Source: Hymenobacter wooponensis (lineage in GTDB: Bacteria; Bacteroidota; Bacteroidia; Cytophagales; Hymenobacteraceae). From it: DNA of 64,000 nucleotides. The translations under genes were made by a program, and so were the position numbers. Numbering within the stretch: position 1 is the stretch's first letter; every line of letters starts with the position of its first letter. Shown here in pieces: positions 24,820-33,716 of this stretch. Where the stretch lies: the NCBI RefSeq assembly GCF_004745865.1, contig NZ_SRKZ01000005.1, forward strand, positions 62,001 to 126,000. Reading direction: 5' to 3'. The notes beneath the pieces are model-generated. The model searched no databases. It saw only the letters and a program-made list of their open reading frames with translations, and had not been told where the DNA came from.

Positions 24820-25635
24820 ATGAGCTCATCTATCGTTGTCCTCACCGATTTCTATGCCGTCTCCAATCGGGCTCTGTCTTACGCAGCTGGCCTAGCCGTA
24901 CCACTGGGCGCGCACTTGGTATTGTTGCATGTGCGCCATAACGGCCTGCTGTGCCCTGATGAAGAGGCGGGCGCCCATACCGTTAGGCAAACCCGACAGG
25001 CCTTGTACTCACTTGCGGAGACTCAGCCGGTGCCCACTCAGGTTGAGATATCGGAGCTAATGCTGCCTGCCGCCGTAACGGAGGCTATCCGCCACCACCA
25101 GCCTCAACTGCTGGTGCTAGGCCACCCCAGCGAAGAAAGCCCACTAGCCCAGGACTTTGCGAAGGTGGCGCTGAACCTATTGCACCACGTGCGATTTCCG
25201 CTGCTGCTCGTGCCGCCCGTGGGGTGGGATGCTTTTCCGCCGCGCCACGTACTGCTTGCTCTTGATGGGGAACCCTTCTCCCTCTACGACAACCAACAGA
25301 TTTTGCCACACCTGTCGCAGGCCTTGCACGGCACTGTAGAGCTGGTGCAGATAACTGACCCCACAGCTACGCAGCCTACCGCCGCCCACTTGCTGCGCAT
25401 AGTGCAGACCAGTGGCCTAGCCGAAGGCCTTACTACTGAACAGGTGCATTTGGTACCTGAAACCACCTCAACCGCCTCCGATATCCAGCGGGTGTGTGGG
25501 GACCTGAATGCTGACCTACTGGTGCTGATTGCCCGGCCCCACACCGTGTTAGAGGGTCTGGTTCATCGCAGCGTAACGGCCCAACTGATCCGTGAAAGCG
25601 CTATTCCAGTGTTGCTGTTGCCCTCGCTGGACTAA
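24820..25635 (+). CDS. Universal stress protein, double Usp domain (1 of 3)
   Basis: A 271-residue cytoplasmic protein made of two tandem Usp domains. Domain 1 starts SSIVVLTDFYAVSNRALSYA with LVLLHVRHN as strand 2 and ends PLLLVPPVGW near residue 133. Domain 2 begins RHVLLALDGEPFSL and ends HRSVTAQLIRESAIPVLLLP. The ATP-binding G-2x-G-9x-G(S/T) loop is not clearly intact in either domain (LVLGHPSEES in domain 1), so nucleotide binding is uncertain. It is the first of three paralogues that lie head to tail before an alcohol dehydrogenase, downstream of an Fnr-like site; this fits oxygen- or redox-controlled expression. Confidence 0.9.
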   Translation: MSSSIVVLTDFYAVSNRALSYAAGLAVPLGAHLVLLHVRHNGLLCPDEEAGAHTVRQTRQALYSLAETQPVPTQVEISELMLPAAVTEAIRHHQPQLLVLGHPSEESPLAQDFAKVALNLLHHVRFPLLLVPPVGWDAFPPRHVLLALDGEPFSLYDNQQILPHLSQALHGTVELVQITDPTATQPTAAHLLRIVQTSGLAEGLTTEQVHLVPETTSTASDIQRVCGDLNADLLVLIARPHTVLEGLVHRSVTAQLIRESAIPVLLLPSLD

Positions 25636-25672
25636 CAACTTCCTCTCTCCCTATTCCTTACTTATTGCTCTC

Positions 25673-26566
25673 ATGCATTTCTCCCTGATTGTACTCAGTG
25701 GCTTCTACCCTGCGGCCCAACGAGCCCTGCAGTACGCCGACTCACTGGCCAGCTGCCTGGGTGGCCACTTGGTGCTGCTGCACGTAAATCGTACCTCCCT
25801 CTTTGACCCCTACGTGTTTGCCGGTGAAGGCTGGCGCCGCCAGGAGCTGGAGGAAGAAGTAGATACTGGCCGCCTGCTAGCTCAAATGGCCCGGCAGCTG
25901 CGCGCACCCGCCACCGTAGAAGTAGCTACCGACTTGCTGCCACCCGTAGCCCAGGACCTAGCGGCCCGTCATAGTCCGGCCCTATATATTGTGGGAGTAC
26001 CGGCCCACGGCAAAGGCAGCTACGAGCCCATTGTGGAAGCCACGCTGGAGCTACTGCGGGCCCAGCAGCTGCCCGTGCTGCTGGTTCCTGTAAATAGCCA
26101 GGCCTACGCCCCTCCCCGCCGCACGGTGGTGGCTGCCGACCGCGAAGCCTTCCTTTTACCCTCGTCTGCCGCAATAGTCAGCAAGCTGCTCCCGGCCATG
26201 GGCGCCGAGCTAACGGTGGCTCACGTGTCGGAGGTGGAGGATGATGCCAGCTGCGCCCGGGCCTTGCGCGCGGTGCAGCAAAGTGGCCTAGTGCCGGGCG
26301 TGCGGGAGGTAAACCTGCGCGGCTACCCCGCCGCCACTCCGGCGGCCGGACTGCTTGATGCCGTTGCTGATACCGACGCGGAGCTGCTGGTGGTGCAAGC
26401 CCGCAGCCGCAGTTACCTCAGTGAGCTATTCCACCGCAGTGTAACGGCGGCCCTAATTCGTCGGAGCCCGGTGCCGGTGCTGGTGGTACCCGTGGAGGAG
26501 GCTGCGCATGACCCTACGCCACACCCCAAGCAAGCGGCCGATGAGCATCTGCTCTGGCCGAAATAG
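25673..26566 (+). CDS. Universal stress protein, double Usp domain (2 of 3)
   Basis: A 297-residue paralogue of the preceding gene. Domain 1 starts HFSLIVLSGFYPAAQRALQY, contains LVLLHVNRTSLF and ends PVLLVPVNSQ. Domain 2 runs from RTVVAADREAFLL to HRSVTAALIRRSPVPVLVVP. The C-terminal tail (EEAAHDPTPHPKQAADEHLL) is charged and specific to this copy. The ATG at 25673 aligns with the starts of the other two paralogues and lies 37 bp after the previous stop. Function by family: cytoplasmic stress survival factor, here probably under the same control as its neighbours. Confidence 0.9.
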   Translation: MHFSLIVLSGFYPAAQRALQYADSLASCLGGHLVLLHVNRTSLFDPYVFAGEGWRRQELEEEVDTGRLLAQMARQLRAPATVEVATDLLPPVAQDLAARHSPALYIVGVPAHGKGSYEPIVEATLELLRAQQLPVLLVPVNSQAYAPPRRTVVAADREAFLLPSSAAIVSKLLPAMGAELTVAHVSEVEDDASCARALRAVQQSGLVPGVREVNLRGYPAATPAAGLLDAVADTDAELLVVQARSRSYLSELFHRSVTAALIRRSPVPVLVVPVEEAAHDPTPHPKQAADEHLLWPK

Positions 26567-26669
26567 CTCCTGAAACTCGTCGCCTCTTTATTGCTAGGCC
26601 TCCCGTCCGGCCCACTTTGGTTTCCCACTTATCAACCCTCTCTTTATGGCCTTATGGGCCGCCTCAGCT

Positions 26670-27494
26670 ATGCAGCCAACTTTTGTGGTTCTTACTGATC
26701 TTTCAGAGCCCGTCGAGGTGGCCCTGAAATACGCTACTCGCCTGGCCTCTGAGCTGGCGGGCCAGCTTGTTTTACTGAACGTGTACCAGGACCCACTGCT
26801 GGAGCCAGAATCAGCGATGATGACCATGCCCCTTGTGATGGAAAGCCGCCAGCAGGTAAAGGCGGCCCTAGCGCAACGGGCTAAGCTGCTACCGGTGCCC
26901 GCCGAGGTTGTAGTCTCAACAGAGAGCCTGGAAGCCACCATCACCGAGTTGGTGCACCGCTACCATCCGCTGGCGTTTGTGCTGGGCCGGGAGCACCCCG
27001 AAACCCTGCTCGACCGCCTGCTGCCGCACCAAGCAGCTCCTGTTCTGCAAGCTGCGTGCTATCCCGTGCTGCTCGTGCCCGACTGCTGGCGCGATACTCA
27101 GCTCCCGAGCCGACTAGCAGTGGCCGCTGATGAAGATACCTTCTGGCTAACAACACCTTCCATGGCCTTGGGCACCCTGATGGCGCGCTTACGTCCCACC
27201 ACTACGGTAGTGCACGTGGCTCCCCATGATGGCCCCTCCCACGCCGAGGTAGGCCTGCAGTCGGTACGCCGCACTTGCCTGTTTGGGGTACTGACCAATA
27301 ATAGTCTGTATGAGGTGCGCGGTGAATCGCCGGTCGATGGCATCCTCCACGCGGCCGATGAGCTACACGCCGACATGCTGGTGGTAATGGCCCGGCCGCA
27401 TACGTTCCTGGGGGGCTTGTTTCATCGCAGCGTAACGGCTCGGCTGCTGCGGTGCAGCTCCCGCCCCGTGTTAGTGTTGCCCACCACCAATTAA
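26670..27494 (+). CDS. Universal stress protein, double Usp domain (3 of 3)
   Basis: A 274-residue third paralogue. Domain 1 begins MQPTFVVLTDLSEPVEVALK, has LVLLNVYQDPLLEP and ends PVLLVPDCW. Domain 2 ends HRSVTARLLRCSSRPVLVLP. An ATG eight codons upstream (26646) is also possible; the one at 26670 matches the start position of the other copies. The gene ends 13 bp before the alcohol dehydrogenase, strong evidence for an operon. The three copies have diverged substantially outside the strand motifs and the HRSVTA segment, so the duplications are old. Confidence 0.9.
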   Translation: MQPTFVVLTDLSEPVEVALKYATRLASELAGQLVLLNVYQDPLLEPESAMMTMPLVMESRQQVKAALAQRAKLLPVPAEVVVSTESLEATITELVHRYHPLAFVLGREHPETLLDRLLPHQAAPVLQAACYPVLLVPDCWRDTQLPSRLAVAADEDTFWLTTPSMALGTLMARLRPTTTVVHVAPHDGPSHAEVGLQSVRRTCLFGVLTNNSLYEVRGESPVDGILHAADELHADMLVVMARPHTFLGGLFHRSVTARLLRCSSRPVLVLPTTN

Positions 27495-27507
27495 TATAGC
27501 GCCATTC

Positions 27508-28578
27508 ATGCTTTCTTCTCTGCCTCAAGTACAAGAGCGCCGTGCTGCCTTGCCTACTACCATGCTGGCCGCCGTGGCCTACACGTATGGTCAACCCCTG
27601 CAGCTGGAGCAGGTGCCGGTGCCCGCCGTAGCGCCCGGCCGCATTCTGGTGAAAGTTGCCGCCTGTGGTGTGTGCCACACCGACCTGCACGCGCTTGATG
27701 GCGACTGGCCGGTGAAAGCCACGCTGCCCCTCATCCCCGGCCACGAAGGTGTGGGCACGGTGGTTGCCGTAGGCGAAGGCGTAACCAACGTGCGCGAGGG
27801 CGACCGGGTGGGTGTGCCCTGGCTCTACACCGCCTGCGGCCACTGCGAGCAGTGCTTCACCGGCTGGGAAACACTGTGCCCCAGCCAGCAGAACACGGGC
27901 TACTCGGTGCAGGGCAGCTACGCCGAGTATGTGCTGGCCGACCCCAACTACGTAGGCTTGCTGCCCGATGAGCTGTCGTTTGAGGAAGCGGCCCCCATCC
28001 TGTGCGCGGGCGTCACGGTATATAAGGGCCTCAAGGAAACCGAAGTAAAGCCCGGGCAGTGGGTAGTTATTTCGGGCATAGGTGGCCTAGGCCACTTGGC
28101 GGTGCAATACGCCAAAGCCATGGGCATGCTGGTTGCCGCCGTAGACGTGCAGGACGACAAGCTACGCCTGGCTCAGGCCGTGGGCGCCGACCTGGTAATC
28201 AATGCCGCCACCCACGACCCCGTGCAGGAAATTCAGCAGCAGATTGGCGGCGCCCACGGCGCGCTGGTCACGGCAGTGTCGCGGCCGGCGTTTGCGCAGG
28301 GGGTGGGCATGCTGCGCCGCCGGGGCACCCTGGCCCTGGTAGGCCTGCCACCCGGCGACTTCGACCTGAACATTTTCGAGGTAGTGCTCATGCGCAAAAC
28401 CGTGCGCGGCTCCATCGTCGGCACCCGGCAAGATCTGGTGGAGAGCCTGGCTCTGGCCGCGGCCGGTAAGGTCAAAGTCCATTACCACACGGAGCGGCTG
28501 GAGAACATTAACCAAGTACTTGACGACTTGCGAGCGGGCAATATTGACGGCCGCGTAGTGCTCAACCTAGCCCTTTAG
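27508..28578 (+). CDS. adhP: Zinc-dependent alcohol dehydrogenase, AdhP type
   Basis: A 356-residue medium-chain dehydrogenase that interconverts primary alcohols and aldehydes with NAD(H). Catalytic zinc ligands are in CGVCHTDLH and GHEGVG, and the structural zinc site is CGHCEQCFTGWETLC with four Cys. The Rossmann motif is ISGIGGLGHLAVQ. The C-terminal half shows RRRGTLALVGLPPGDF and RGSIVGTRQDL, typical of the AdhP/propanol-preferring group. Start either at 27508 or 18 codons later (MLAAVAY), which matches the usual family N-terminus. It closes the stress-protein operon; a terminator follows at 28637. Fermentative NADH disposal under low oxygen would fit the context. Confidence 0.94.
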   Translation: MLSSLPQVQERRAALPTTMLAAVAYTYGQPLQLEQVPVPAVAPGRILVKVAACGVCHTDLHALDGDWPVKATLPLIPGHEGVGTVVAVGEGVTNVREGDRVGVPWLYTACGHCEQCFTGWETLCPSQQNTGYSVQGSYAEYVLADPNYVGLLPDELSFEEAAPILCAGVTVYKGLKETEVKPGQWVVISGIGGLGHLAVQYAKAMGMLVAAVDVQDDKLRLAQAVGADLVINAATHDPVQEIQQQIGGAHGALVTAVSRPAFAQGVGMLRRRGTLALVGLPPGDFDLNIFEVVLMRKTVRGSIVGTRQDLVESLALAAAGKVKVHYHTERLENINQVLDDLRAGNIDGRVVLNLAL

Positions 28579-28636
28579 CCATGCTGCGCGAGCCGCCGCT
28601 CCTGCCGTAGTTGCTCACCTTTCGTACGCACCCATG

Positions 28637-28664
28637 AGCCCCTGCCCCACTTGGCGCAGGGGCT
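28637..28664 (+). terminator. Terminator after adhP
   Basis: A 9-bp GC-rich stem (AGCCCCTGC with GCAGGGGCT) with a 10-base loop, followed by TTCCTTTGG. The rest of the 300-bp gap up to the esterase gene shows no other feature I can support. Confidence 0.65.
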
Positions 28665-28882
28665 TTCCTTTGGCCTAGAAGTTCTTAAAGAGCAAGGCCT
28701 GGCAACCGATTTATCCCAAGCCTACCCCGCCAGCATTGCTATCAATTGGGGCGGTGACGGGAGGCAGCCTGCTCCAAGCCATTTATTTCTTTTGCAGATT
28801 GCGCCGCAGCTTCCGCCTCGTTACTGGCTTAGCACTACGCCTTGCCTATGCAGGCGACACCGCTAACTCTACCTCCTTCCTT

Positions 28883-30451
28883 ATGACAGACGCTACCTGG
28901 CGCCCAACGCGCTCGGCCACTGTAGCCTTCACCGTACTCAGCTGGCTGCTGGGCTGGAGCCTCAGCATTCCCGCGGCCCATGCTCAGCCCGATGCCCCTC
29001 TCGTCAAGACCCGGCAGGGCCGCCTGCAGGGCGTACGGGAAGGCAAGCTGCGCGTGTTTCGGGGTGTTGCCTATGCCCAGCCGCCCGTAGGCCCACTCCG
29101 CTTCCGTCCACCGCAGCCTCTGAAACGGCAGTCGGGTCTGGTGCTGGCTCGCGAGTTTGGCTCCAAGGCCTTGCAAGCGGGAGGTGCTGGGGCAGTGCAG
29201 GGCTCAGAAGACTGCCTTTACCTGAACGTATGGGCGCCGGAGATAGCGCGCCGCAAGAAGCTCCCGGTGGTGGTATGGGTGCACGGCGGGGCCTTCACGG
29301 GCGGCTCGGGCCAGGATAATGATACCTGGACTTTCGCGGCCCAGGACACGGTTATTGCCGTTAGCTTTAATTACCGATTGGGCAGTCTGGGCTTTCTGCA
29401 GCTAGGCCAGCGCCTCGGCAACGATTACTCCCAGGCCGGCAACGCGGGGATACTAGACGCCGTGGCGGCTCTGCGCTGGGTGCACCAGAACATTGCGGCC
29501 TTTGGCGGCGACCCCAAGCGGGTGACGGTCATGGGTGAGTCGGCGGGCGCCAAGCTGATTGGTGGCCTCCTGGTGACGCCGGCCGCCGAGGGCTTGTTTC
29601 AGCAGGTGATTCTGGAAAGCGGGGCCGTACAGGCCGTTCGGGATACGGCTACGGCAGGCGCTACAACCAAGCAGCTCCTGCAGGCCCTGCACCTAACTAA
29701 TCCGCAAGAGCTATTAACGCTGCCGGCAGAATCGTTGGTGCAGGCCCAGACGGCCTTTACCAACGGCGCCGGCGGGCTCCAGGTGTTTGGGCCGGTGCTC
29801 GATGGTACCACCATCCCCACTCCCCCTCTCGATTACGTGCGACAGCATGCTAAACGGCCCCTGCGCGTGCTGTTGGGCACCAACCGGGAAGAGGCCCGCT
29901 TATTTAGCGGCCCAGGCTCCGTTATTCACGAGCCGAATGAAGCGGCTTTGCAACAGGTGTTCGGGCCCAAGAATAGCCCCTACGTGTGGCAGGCCTACCA
30001 AAAGCTTAGCCAGACCCAGCCGCCCCTAGAGGCCTGGAACTCCGTGCTCACTGATTATCTCTACCGCTTGGCCACCTACCGGCTCGCCCAAACCCTAGCT
30101 GAGCAGGGCACGCCCACCTGGCTGTACCGCTTCGACTACTCTAGCCCTACCTTCCGCCCGATGCATGCGCAGGAGTTGGCTTTTGTGTGGAATGCACCGG
30201 CCGGCAGTTCAGCTGCGGCTACGGCTGCCGCTCCAGCTACGGCCCCTTCTAAAGCCGCCGATCCAGCCCTGGCAGCTCGTATGCATGCTTACTGGGCACA
30301 GTTCATCAAAACCGGGCAGCCAGGCCCGCAGTGGCCTACCTATACTCCTGAGAAGCGCGAAGCCATGATTTTCGACGCAAATAGCCGCCTAGAGCCCCTG
30401 CCAGCACCCTATGAAGATCCGGCTTTTCCGGTGCAGGGCTACGGGTGGTAG
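28883..30451 (+). CDS. Secreted type B carboxylesterase
   Basis: A 522-residue alpha/beta hydrolase of the carboxylesterase/cholinesterase family. A signal peptide (core TVAFTVLSWLLGWSLS, cleaved near AHAQ) directs export. Family signatures: RVFRGVAYAQPPVGPLRF, SEDCLYLNVW, the oxyanion VWVHGGAFTGGSG, FNYRLGSLGF, and the nucleophile Ser220 in GESAGAKL. The acid is probably the Glu in GTNREEARLF, and His the one in FRPMHAQELAFVW. It would hydrolyse carboxylic esters, perhaps acetyl or feruloyl groups on polysaccharide, which fits the glycan loci that follow. The ATG at 28883 is chosen because it begins the signal peptide. Confidence 0.92.
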   Translation: MTDATWRPTRSATVAFTVLSWLLGWSLSIPAAHAQPDAPLVKTRQGRLQGVREGKLRVFRGVAYAQPPVGPLRFRPPQPLKRQSGLVLAREFGSKALQAGGAGAVQGSEDCLYLNVWAPEIARRKKLPVVVWVHGGAFTGGSGQDNDTWTFAAQDTVIAVSFNYRLGSLGFLQLGQRLGNDYSQAGNAGILDAVAALRWVHQNIAAFGGDPKRVTVMGESAGAKLIGGLLVTPAAEGLFQQVILESGAVQAVRDTATAGATTKQLLQALHLTNPQELLTLPAESLVQAQTAFTNGAGGLQVFGPVLDGTTIPTPPLDYVRQHAKRPLRVLLGTNREEARLFSGPGSVIHEPNEAALQQVFGPKNSPYVWQAYQKLSQTQPPLEAWNSVLTDYLYRLATYRLAQTLAEQGTPTWLYRFDYSSPTFRPMHAQELAFVWNAPAGSSAAATAAAPATAPSKAADPALAARMHAYWAQFIKTGQPGPQWPTYTPEKREAMIFDANSRLEPLPAPYEDPAFPVQGYGW

Positions 30452-30556
30452 TCCTGGCCTAGGATTGCTTAGCTCTTCCAATAGCATGGCCCGAAGGCGT
30501 ATGCCAATCTGTATGTGTGCTCAGCCTGGGGTGAGTACGGGATGTGCAGTACTTCT

Positions 30557-30594
30557 GCAGCGGGATACAGGCATTAGTGCCTGTATCCCGCTGC
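30557..30594 (+). terminator. 17-bp hairpin after the carboxylesterase gene
   Basis: A perfect stem (GCAGCGGGATACAGGCA at 30557-30573 with 30578-30594) with a 4-base loop (TTAG). No good T run follows, so it may be a weak terminator or an mRNA-stabilising hairpin. Confidence 0.55.
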
Positions 30595-30658
30595 TAAATC
30601 CTATAAGCTGTAAAAAAGCTCTTTCGGTGTTTTACTAAGTACACTGCTCAGAAACTGG

Positions 30659-30666
30659 TATCTTTG
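30659..30666 (+). promoter_or_regulatory. Bacteroidota -7 promoter element candidate
   Basis: TATCTTTG matches the TAnnTTTG -7 consensus of the Bacteroidota housekeeping sigma factor and lies 50 bp before the GTG of the hybrid sensor gene. A matching -33 TTTG is not obvious. Confidence 0.4.
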
Positions 30667-30715
30667 ATATGGTGCAGGATGATCTTCCTGCCGTACCATA
30701 TCCCTCAAACATCAC

Positions 30716-33535
30716 GTGAACACACTACCTGTCCTTCGTTTCGGTTGGCTGGTGCTGATGCTTTCCAGCTGCCTGATGCTGGGTGGCTGCTCGAACAAGG
30801 AAAAAACCCCGGTATATCGGATTGGCTTTTCCCAATGCAGTATGTCGGGCCCCTGGCGCAAAGCCATGCTCACGGGCATGGAACGCGAGCTTAGCTTCCA
30901 CCCCGAGGTGGAGCTGCACATGCTTGATGCCCACGACGACAGCCAAAAGCAGCAGGAGCAAATTCGGGAGCTGGTGCAGGAAGGCGTGGATCTGCTCATC
31001 GTTTCGCCCTACGAATCGGAGCCCGTTACGCCAGCCGTTGAAGAGGCCTACCGCCGCGGAATCCCAGTCATCCTGCTCGACCGGCGCACCGCTTCCGAAC
31101 AATACACCGCCTACGTGGGAGGCGATAATGTGGAGGTGGGGCAAACGGCGGCGCGCTACATTGCCCGCCTGCTCAAGCAACGCGGCAACATTCTGGAAAT
31201 TCTAGGCACGCCGGGCTCCTCCGCTACCTCTGAGCGGCACCAGGGCTTTGTCCAGGGACTTTCGGCTTTCCCTGGCTTACACGTTGTAGCCCAAGTAACC
31301 GGCGACTGGACCGTGCGCACCCTCAAGCCTGAGTTGACAAAGGCTCTACAGGCGCACCCCGAAGTGACTATGATCTTCTCCCACAACGACGGGATGGGGC
31401 ACGGGGCCTATGAGGTGTGTCAGGAGCTTGGGCTGACCAAGCAAGTGCGCATCATTGGCGTTGATGGGTTGCCTGGCGCAGATGAAGGCCTGGACCTAGT
31501 GCAGAAGAATATGCTTCATGCGTCCATCCTCTACTCGCCAGGTGGGGAAGAAGCCATTCGTACGGCCCTAAAAGTCCTGAAAAAGGCTCCGTTCAATAAG
31601 GAGAACATCCTGGGCACCATCGTTATCGACTCGACGAATGTGCTGACGCTGCAGCAGCAGAACGATAAGGTGATAAGCCAGCAGCAGGATATTGAGCGCC
31701 AGCAGGGCCTCTTGCACCGACTGCAACAGACCTATGCCAGCCAGCAGGTGGTACTAAACTGGCTGCTGGTTACGCTGCTGGGAGCGGTGGCCCTAGGAGC
31801 AGCAGCTTGGCGCTCTGCCCGCAAAAACCGCCAGATCAATCATCTTCTAGCCCTACAGAACGCAGAAAACGACAAGATCAACCGCCAGCTGGTGCACCAA
31901 AATGAGGAGATTCTGCAGCAGCGCAATCAGCTAGAACTGATGGCGGAGCAGGCCCGCGCCGACACCGAGGCTAAGCTGCGCTTCTTTACCAACTTCTCTC
32001 ACGAGCTGCGCACCCCGCTTACCCTCATTCTGGGCCCGGTAGAAGAGCTACTCACCAGCAGCCCCGACCTGACCGCCCCGCAGCGCCAGGACCTGGCCCT
32101 GGTGCGCCGCAACACCCAGCGCCTGCTGCAGCTAGTAAATCAGCTGCTGGACTTCCGCAAAATAGAGGTAGGCAAAATGGAGGTGCGCGCTACCGAGAGC
32201 AACCTGGTGGCTTTTGTGCGCGAGATTGTGGATGCCTTCGAGAAGCCGGCCCGCCTGCGCGGGGTAGATCTGCGCTTTCAAGTGGCGCAGCCCGTGCTGA
32301 TGGCTTGGTTTGATGGCAACATCCTAGATAAGGTTTTCTTTAACCTGCTGAGCAACGCCCTCAAGTTTACGCCCGACCAAGGCCGGATAACTATAAGTTT
32401 GCAACCCGCCGATGAAGGCCGCTCCGTGCGGGTAAGCGTGGCCGACACCGGCTATGGCATCAGCCCCCAGGACCAAGGGCACATCTTCGAGTGGTTTTAC
32501 CAAGGCGAGCAGGGAGCCGTGGCCAAAGGCTCGGGCATGGGCCTTGCGCTGGCCCAGGGCTTGGTAAAGCTGCACCAGGGCCAGTTGACTTTCAGCAGCC
32601 AGTCCGGGCAGGGCAGCACGTTTGTGGTAACGTTGCCCCGGGAGCTGCCTGAGGCGCTGCACTCCCACAGCTCTACCGCACCGCTTCAGCTCTCCCTCGA
32701 CGAGCCAGAACCAATAGCCTCGGGCCTAGGCCAGCAGGTGGGAGAAACCACTCCCGAAACTGCCAGCGAAACCCTAGTGCTGGTAATTGAGGATAACAGC
32801 GAGGTAAATGACTTCCTGACCCGCAAGCTCCGGACGGACTTCCGGGTGCAAAGCGCCAGCGACGGCCACACGGGTTTCCGCATGGCCACCGAGCTGATTC
32901 CAGATTTGATTGTGTGCGACGTGATGATGCCCGGGCTGAGTGGCCTAGAGGTGGTCACGCAGCTGCGGGCCGACTGGCGCACCTCGCATATTCCGGTGGT
33001 GCTGCTCACGGCCCGCACGGCCCCAGAGCAACAGGTGGAAGGCGTGCAGGCCGGCGCCGACCTCTACCTCACCAAGCCGTTCAACCCCACCTTCCTGCTG
33101 GAGAGCATCCGTACCCTGCTCGCCAACCGCGCCCGGCAGCGGGAGCACTTCCGGCGGGAGCTGTCTATCGATACCGCCACCGTTGCCACCACCAACCCCG
33201 ACCAGAAATTTCTGGCCGACCTTACGGCTATTGTGGAGGCTAACCTCACCCGCTCCGACCTGAGCGTAGAAGATATTGCCCGCAGCTTGGGCATCTCCCG
33301 GATGCAGCTGTACCGGAAAGTGAAAGCCGTGCTGGGCACCGGCGTTACTGACTTTGTGCAGAACCTACGGCTAACCAAAGCCCGGGAGTTGCTGCTCGAC
33401 GAGACCCTTACAATTGCCGAGGTGGCCTACGAATTGGGCTTCTCCTCGCCCTCCTATTTCTCGGCCAGCTTTAAGGCCCATTACCAGTTGGCTCCCTCAG
33501 AGTTTCGCACTCTGCACATAGCTCCTCACTACTGA
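30716..33535 (+). CDS. Hybrid two-component system with periplasmic sugar-binding domain (HTCS)
   Basis: A 939-residue one-protein sensor and regulator. Domains in order: signal or lipoprotein-like N-terminus (LVLMLSSCLMLGGC); a ribose-binding/LacI-type periplasmic domain (about 33-310, YRIGFSQCSMSGPWRKAM, LLIVSPYESEPV, GTPGSSATSERHQGF); one membrane helix (about 345-365); histidine kinase with phospho-acceptor His429 in NFSHELRTPLTL and ATPase motifs ADTGYGIS and GSGMGLAL; receiver with Asp735 in VCDVMMPGLSG; and a C-terminal AraC DNA-binding domain (LRLTKARELL, AYELGFSSPSYFSASFK). The periplasmic domain would bind a monosaccharide, like the fructose-binding HTCS BT1754. It heads the locus it presumably activates. 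Start is GTG. Confidence 0.95.
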   Translation: MNTLPVLRFGWLVLMLSSCLMLGGCSNKEKTPVYRIGFSQCSMSGPWRKAMLTGMERELSFHPEVELHMLDAHDDSQKQQEQIRELVQEGVDLLIVSPYESEPVTPAVEEAYRRGIPVILLDRRTASEQYTAYVGGDNVEVGQTAARYIARLLKQRGNILEILGTPGSSATSERHQGFVQGLSAFPGLHVVAQVTGDWTVRTLKPELTKALQAHPEVTMIFSHNDGMGHGAYEVCQELGLTKQVRIIGVDGLPGADEGLDLVQKNMLHASILYSPGGEEAIRTALKVLKKAPFNKENILGTIVIDSTNVLTLQQQNDKVISQQQDIERQQGLLHRLQQTYASQQVVLNWLLVTLLGAVALGAAAWRSARKNRQINHLLALQNAENDKINRQLVHQNEEILQQRNQLELMAEQARADTEAKLRFFTNFSHELRTPLTLILGPVEELLTSSPDLTAPQRQDLALVRRNTQRLLQLVNQLLDFRKIEVGKMEVRATESNLVAFVREIVDAFEKPARLRGVDLRFQVAQPVLMAWFDGNILDKVFFNLLSNALKFTPDQGRITISLQPADEGRSVRVSVADTGYGISPQDQGHIFEWFYQGEQGAVAKGSGMGLALAQGLVKLHQGQLTFSSQSGQGSTFVVTLPRELPEALHSHSSTAPLQLSLDEPEPIASGLGQQVGETTPETASETLVLVIEDNSEVNDFLTRKLRTDFRVQSASDGHTGFRMATELIPDLIVCDVMMPGLSGLEVVTQLRADWRTSHIPVVLLTARTAPEQQVEGVQAGADLYLTKPFNPTFLLESIRTLLANRARQREHFRRELSIDTATVATTNPDQKFLADLTAIVEANLTRSDLSVEDIARSLGISRMQLYRKVKAVLGTGVTDFVQNLRLTKARELLLDETLTIAEVAYELGFSSPSYFSASFKAHYQLAPSEFRTLHIAPHY

Positions 33536-33570
33536 TACAATTCTGATATCCCTGTTACAATCCTGTTACC

Positions 33571-33596
33571 GGGCCTCTATGGGGCCCAGTTTTTTG
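33571..33596 (+). terminator. Probable terminator after the HTCS gene
   Basis: GGGCC and GGCCC form a short stem (33571-33575 with 33583-33587) followed by AGTTTTTTG. The AT-rich stretch after it (33597-33680) probably contains the promoter of the next operon. Confidence 0.6.
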
Positions 33597-33716
33597 TTTA
33601 TCTAAATCTTTTTAAATCAAGCTATTACAATTTTTTCATTGATTGAACACATTTTGAAAGATTTGTGAATGCCCTAGGCGGCGCGGAAGTGGACTTTTGC
33701 TAACACCACTACCGCC

